Shown here: positions 60,774-64,000 of the stretch, piece by piece
Position numbering within the stretch: position 1 is the first letter of the stretch
Layout: every line of letters starts with the position of its first letter
Notes under the pieces: model-generated
What the model was told of the DNA's origin: nothing
Database searches by the model: none
What the model saw: the letters and a program-made list of their open reading frames with translations, nothing else
Made by a program: the position numbers and the translations under genes
NCBI RefSeq assembly: GCF_000482705.1
Contig: NZ_AXWO01000018.1
Location: forward strand, 51,167-115,166
DNA from: Glycomyces arizonensis DSM 44726
GTDB lineage: Bacteria > Actinomycetota > Actinomycetes > Mycobacteriales > Micromonosporaceae
Length of the DNA stretch: 64,000 bases
Reading direction: 5' to 3'

Positions 60774-61555
60774 TGGCAGGCGCTTCCGGTTCAGACCCCG
60801 AACCGATTCAGAAATGGAAGGTGACCGTGTACATCACGGCCGCCGCCTTCGTCCTGAGCGTCGTCGTCGACTTCACGACCGCGCTCGGATGGATCGGTGT
60901 CGGCCCCGACGCCGACCCGGAACCGACTGAAACGACTTCAGCGGACGACCCGTTCACGACCGAGAGCGCTTGGCAGGACGATGCCGAGGACTGGGGCGAG
61001 GAAGACGACAACGGGGTCGACTGGGAGGACGAGGCGACCACCGAGGAGGCGGTTTCCGGCTGGACCCTCGAATACTCTGAATACTCGATGGTCCTCGAGA
61101 ACGGCCCCGACGACGCCACCGGCGAATCGTGCCTGTACTACCTCTTCGACTTCGACGACACCAGCATGAATCCTGAGGCCTGGTACGAGACGAGCCCGGA
61201 CTCCGGATTCCCCGACTATACCGACCTGGTGTGGGACTCGTGCGGCTTCGACTACGGCGTTGAGGGCATGAGCTACCTGTACACCCCGAACGGCCTTGTC
61301 GGCACGCTTTACTACGCGGGTGGCGATCCGACCCCCGACGAGTGCTACGCGACGCTGAGTGAGCGCGTTGACGGCCTCAGCTGGCACTTCAACCCCTGGA
61401 ACCCCTCGGAGTACGACTTGGAGGAGACCTCCGTCTTCTGCGTCCAGACCGACGACGGCGCCATCGCCATGTCGACGATCGACTCGATTCACCCCGAAGA
61501 CGAACGCAATTGGATGCGGATCTACCTGACCACCGACCTCTACGTCTGGAGCTGA
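60773..61555 (+). CDS. Hypothetical single-pass membrane protein with an acidic exterior
   Basis: A 260-residue protein without a recognised family. A membrane helix (about residues 17-41, VTVYITAAAFVLSVVVDFTT) is followed by a very acidic linker rich in Asp, Glu and Trp. The remainder is a Tyr/Asp/Trp-rich domain with four cysteines (ESCLYY, WDSCGFD, DECYATL, VFCVQTD), which could form two disulfides outside the cell. Predicted charge is strongly negative. It follows the DUF397 gene after 138 nt with its own promoter-like box, so joint expression is uncertain. Confidence 0.6.
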   Translation: MAGASGSDPEPIQKWKVTVYITAAAFVLSVVVDFTTALGWIGVGPDADPEPTETTSADDPFTTESAWQDDAEDWGEEDDNGVDWEDEATTEEAVSGWTLEYSEYSMVLENGPDDATGESCLYYLFDFDDTSMNPEAWYETSPDSGFPDYTDLVWDSCGFDYGVEGMSYLYTPNGLVGTLYYAGGDPTPDECYATLSERVDGLSWHFNPWNPSEYDLEETSVFCVQTDDGAIAMSTIDSIHPEDERNWMRIYLTTDLYVWS

Positions 61556-61679
61556 ACGCCGCCGAGCCTCGCCGTCGACCGGCACCCGAGCCCTGCTCAC
61601 ACGCCGGAACCGCAGCGCGGGGACCGAGGATCGCGCAATGCCGGTCGTCTTCGCGAAGTGATCGCCGCTCCGCGGGGAA

Positions 61680-62186
61680 TCAGATCTGGCGAGACCAGGC
61701 CACCACGAACAGGGCTGTCGCGAGACAGATGAGCACTGCGATCACCCACGGCCAAACGCCGCTCCTGGAGTTGCGGTACGGGGCCGACAGGCGGCGGTTC
61801 AAAGCACCGATGCCCGCAACGAGCAGCAGCACGACGATCTGGAATACGGTGGACAGAAGAAAATGGACCAACCATGCCCCGCCGAGGGTCGGTCCTCCCC
61901 AAGCGTCGTCGTACGGACCGTGATCGAAGATCGGGTAGAGCGCGCCGCGCGCGAACGTGAGCGCGACGAATGCGAACAGGACCCAGCTCGTGAGGCCGAG
62001 GACGAACGCGGTGATCGCGTGAACGATTCGTCTTGCGCTCGTGGGTGTTTCGGTGATCTCGAAGGTGTCGCGGGCGATCCGGGCGGAAGGAGCGACCGCC
62101 AGCGCGACACTCGCGACCGGGAGCCGTGCGGCGAGCCCGATCAGCCGGAGCAGTCGGCGGACCGCGGAATGGGGGGTGGTTGCCAT
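61680..62186 (-). CDS. Hypothetical membrane protein
   Basis: A 168-residue protein with a basic N-terminus and about three membrane helices (VHAITAFVLGLTSWVLFAFV, WLVHFLLSTVFQIVVLLLVA, WPWVIAVLICLATALFVVAW). No family is recognised. No clear neighbour partnership: it ends convergently with the acidic membrane protein gene and diverges from an IS630 remnant. The function cannot be stated. Confidence 0.6.
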   Translation of the reverse strand: MATTPHSAVRRLLRLIGLAARLPVASVALAVAPSARIARDTFEITETPTSARRIVHAITAFVLGLTSWVLFAFVALTFARGALYPIFDHGPYDDAWGGPTLGGAWLVHFLLSTVFQIVVLLLVAGIGALNRRLSAPYRNSRSGVWPWVIAVLICLATALFVVAWSRQI

Positions 62187-62253
62187 AACCGGATGATAGC
62201 CGTGCGAGTCGTTCGCGGCTGTGGTGATTTAAGGCGAACGGCACTTCACGGTC

Positions 62254-62400
62254 ATGCGCGAGCGGTCCAACGCGGAGGCGTCCATCGGCCGCCTCGAACG
62301 GCTCATCGGCCAGTTCGACCCGAAGGTCCACCTCGTCGTGAACAGGCGCTCGGCTCACCAGGCCAAGAAGGTGCGGGATCGGACGGCTGCGCGCCCACCC
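62254..62400 (+). pseudogene. IS630-type transposase remnant
   Basis: The frame starting at 62254 reads FDPKVHLVVNRRSAHQAKKV, which resembles the DDE-domain segment around the second aspartate of IS630 transposases (usually VHLVxDxxSAHxAKKVR). The second Asp is replaced by Asn, and the similarity ends after about 40 residues. No inverted repeats or other transposase parts are found. It is a short, dead fragment. Confidence 0.45.
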
Positions 62401-62531
62401 GCAAGCCGTTCGCGGACCTTGCGGTGGAGGCGTTGTGTGGTCGTTTTCCGAGTCGTGTCAGGAAACCTTCGTCCTTCGAGTCCTGCGGCACCGGATGCCT
62501 TTGCGCAGAGGAGCCATGCCAGGATGAGCCG

Positions 62532-63275
62532 ATGTCCCCTGATGGCAAGCATTCCTCCGGGCTTGGCGGTCAGACGCCGACCGCCGACTACGACGGCTTC
62601 GCCGAGGCGTACGCCGCTGAGACGGAATCGAGTCTTCTCAACGGCTACTACGCGCGGCCCGCGATCCTGGATTTGGCCGGGGATGTGGTCGGGCGGCGCA
62701 TCCTCGATGTCGGCTGCGGTGCCGGGCCGCTCTTCGAGGCGCTCCGTGACCGGGGCGCCATCGTCACCGGCATCGACCCCAGCGTCAAGATGCTGGAGCT
62801 GGCCAGGAAGCGGCTCGGCGACGGCGCGGCGTTGCGGCAGGCGGACCTCAATGATCCACTCCCGTTCCCCGACGATGCGTTCGATGATGCCGTCGCGTGT
62901 CTGGTCCTGCACTACCTGGAGGACTGGACGGCACCGCTCGCCGAATTGCGGCGCGTGCTGACCCCAGGCGGCCGCCTGATTGTCGCCGTGAATCACCCCT
63001 TCGTCTACAAGTACACCAACCCGGACGGCGGCAGTTACTTCGCGACCCACGAATACGGCTTGGAGTGCAATTTCAGCGGTCAGAACGTCGTACTGTCGCA
63101 ATGGCACCGGCCGTTGCACGCGATCACTGGCGCCTTCATCGAAGCGGGGTTCCGAATCGCCGTTGTCAGCGAGCCGCCTCCGGCCCCTGGCGCCCACGAG
63201 CGGTTCCCCGACGAAGTCGAGACACCCGACTCGGCGTTCCTGTGCTTCCTGTTCTTCGTTCTCGAGGCCGCCTGA
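62532..63275 (+). CDS. Class I SAM-dependent methyltransferase
   Basis: A 247-residue methyltransferase. It has the SAM-binding motif I (RILDVGCGAGPLFEAL), an acidic end of strand 2 (VTGIDPSVKMLELA), ALRQADLNDPLPF and DAVACLVLHYLEDW, then LTPGGRLIVAVNHP. The layout matches the Methyltransf_11 group. The substrate is unknown. ATG 62532 has AGGA 8-11 nt upstream. It lies beside an IS630 remnant and a repeat-rich, gene-poor end, so it belongs to an accessory part of the chromosome. Confidence 0.85.
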   Translation: MSPDGKHSSGLGGQTPTADYDGFAEAYAAETESSLLNGYYARPAILDLAGDVVGRRILDVGCGAGPLFEALRDRGAIVTGIDPSVKMLELARKRLGDGAALRQADLNDPLPFPDDAFDDAVACLVLHYLEDWTAPLAELRRVLTPGGRLIVAVNHPFVYKYTNPDGGSYFATHEYGLECNFSGQNVVLSQWHRPLHAITGAFIEAGFRIAVVSEPPPAPGAHERFPDEVETPDSAFLCFLFFVLEAA

Positions 63276-63390
63276 AGGTTGTCCAAGATCGGGTGCATGG
63301 AATCGTGCCTGCCCGGCAGGCGTGATCAGCGCGGCGGACGAGACGGTGGTCGAACTTTTCATTGGCCTGTCGGCCTGAGGTGCCCTGTGG

Positions 63391-63616
63391 CCTTGGGGCC
63401 GCCTTTGGCCCGACTTCAGGCGAGGCGGCGACCGTGAGGTGGGAGAGCGTTGGGGCGGTGTGGTGTTCTCCGGGTTGTCTTCGGTTGGGCTTCAGGCATC
63501 GGCGATCGTGAGATGGGAAGAGACTGGGGTTGGTGTGGTGTCCTTGGGGTTGCCTTCGGTTGGGCTTCAAACGGGGCAGCGATGCAGAGGTGAGTGGACG
63601 CCGGGGGTGGTTTGTC
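63391..63616 (+). repeat. Three tandem repeats of about 75 nt
   Basis: Units start at 63391, 63467 and 63542. Each has a G-rich opening (CCTTGGGG or TCTCCGGG), then TTCGGTTGGGCTTCA in units 2 and 3, and ends with GGTGTGGTGT in units 1 and 2. The period is 75-76 nt. Unit 3 is degenerate in its second half. Confidence 0.65.
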
Positions 63617-63752
63617 GGCGCGGAGGTTGGTCGTGGGGTTGGCGTGGTGTCCTTTCCTCTGGGGGTGTGGCGGCGGCTGAGGGGATGGCGTGTGGGGTCG
63701 GTTTGGTGCCTGGACAGGGGGAAGGGCCCGGTCCCTGTTGGGGTTCCGGGCT

Positions 63753-63796
63753 GAGCAGCATATGTGCTCTGTCCCCGCCGCAGCATCCTGCGGCGG
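63753..63796. terminator. Adjacent hairpins near the right edge
   Basis: GAGCA/TGCTC (63753-63757 with 63765-63769) is followed by a perfect 9-bp stem, CCGCCGCAG (63775-63783) with CTGCGGCGG (63788-63796), over CATC. It may be a terminator or part of a mobile-element end. Confidence 0.5.
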
Positions 63797-64000
63797 GCGG
63801 GGTAAGAAGGGAACGGGGTCGTCAGGCCCGGTGGCGCCGGTCACTCCTGCCGGTGTCAGGGTGGTCCGATCCGGTGGGAGTGAGGTCTGCTCGTTTTCGG
63901 CTATCGTGGCCGGCGCAGGTTCGTCTACTGTGTCCCATTCGGGTGTGCCGGTCGCCTCCTGCCTGGTGGCTGGTGTGGCGAAGCGGGCGCGTACCCGTGC

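Larger units (their letters stand above)
63276..64000. other. Gene-poor, G/T-skewed end of the window
   Basis: No convincing gene is seen on either strand. From about 63380 to 63760 the plus strand is rich in G and T. A tandem repeat array and a strong hairpin lie inside it. An open frame runs off the right edge, but it has no recognisable domain. Confidence 0.4.

Noticed and set aside
63166..63844. Minus-strand frames with Pro/His-rich repeats at the right end
   Set aside because: The repeats come from the G/T-skewed tandem DNA units; the frames overlap the methyltransferase end and show no domain.
63790..64000. Possible start of a gene running off the right edge on the plus strand
   Set aside because: The frame is open, but it has no recognised sequence, no clear start signal and no stop inside the window.

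Overview
The window comes from a very high-GC, filamentous-type actinobacterium. Two developmental regulator genes, bldG (3.8 kb) and bldC (49.7 kb), lie only 46 kb apart. The run helicase, bldG, anti-sigma factor, hppA and topA matches the order known from Streptomyces. A bldC plus bS22 pair and Scr1/DUF397 gene pairs are also typical of mycelial actinomycetes. Many transcripts look leaderless. The wall-polymer genes suggest a non-Streptomyces lineage; Glycomycetaceae or a relative is a guess. No rRNA or tRNA gene was seen.

Layout. 0-1.2 kb: the end of an unidentified gene, a vapBC toxin-antitoxin pair, a HicB-like orphan, and a decayed second copy of the first gene's 3' end. 1.3-10.2 kb: conserved block of DUF1998 helicase, bldG and its anti-sigma factor, H+-pyrophosphatase and topoisomerase I. 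10.3-30.9 kb: a wall teichoic acid-like locus. It has a complete dTDP-rhamnose set (rmlA, B, D and C), four large TarS-like GT2 transferases, three membrane-anchored CDP-glycerol/ribitol polymerase-family proteins, a LicC-type cytidylyltransferase and a fused CDP-ribitol synthase. 31.2-31.5 kb: a degenerate type I-E-like CRISPR array without cas genes. 31.5-33.3 kb: two conserved actinobacterial genes. 33.6-38.9 kb: the five steps that make UDP-2,3-diacetamido-2,3-dideoxy-mannuronic acid (WbpA, B, E, D and I types). 39.3-46.3 kb: a translationally coupled operon in which three GT4 glycosyltransferases each precede a small Arg-rich protein of a related, unrecognised type. 46.4-51.6 kb: proline dehydrogenase, an anchored metallopeptidase, bldC, bS22, a DUF2516 protein and HtpX. 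51.7-56.6 kb: nuoKLMN without nuoA-J. 56.9-63.3 kb: serine hydrolase, MazG-like protein, small unknown genes, a Scr1/DUF397 pair, an IS630 remnant and a methyltransferase. The last 0.7 kb has no recognisable gene and carries three tandem 75-nt repeats.

How the genes work together. The 10-31 kb locus probably makes a ribitol- or glycerol-phosphate polymer carrying rhamnose or other sugars. The 33-46 kb locus probably makes a second, acidic, teichuronic-type polysaccharide. No flippase or ABC exporter is visible in the window.

Most unusual signals: (1) the three GT4/small-protein pairs; (2) imperfect tandem duplications that span the stop codons of at least five genes, with four copies at bldC; (3) the relic CRISPR array; (4) nuoK with no stop codon before nuoL, giving a 331-nt overlap in another frame; (5) a uniform TANNNT, 6-7 nt, start-codon arrangement at eight genes.
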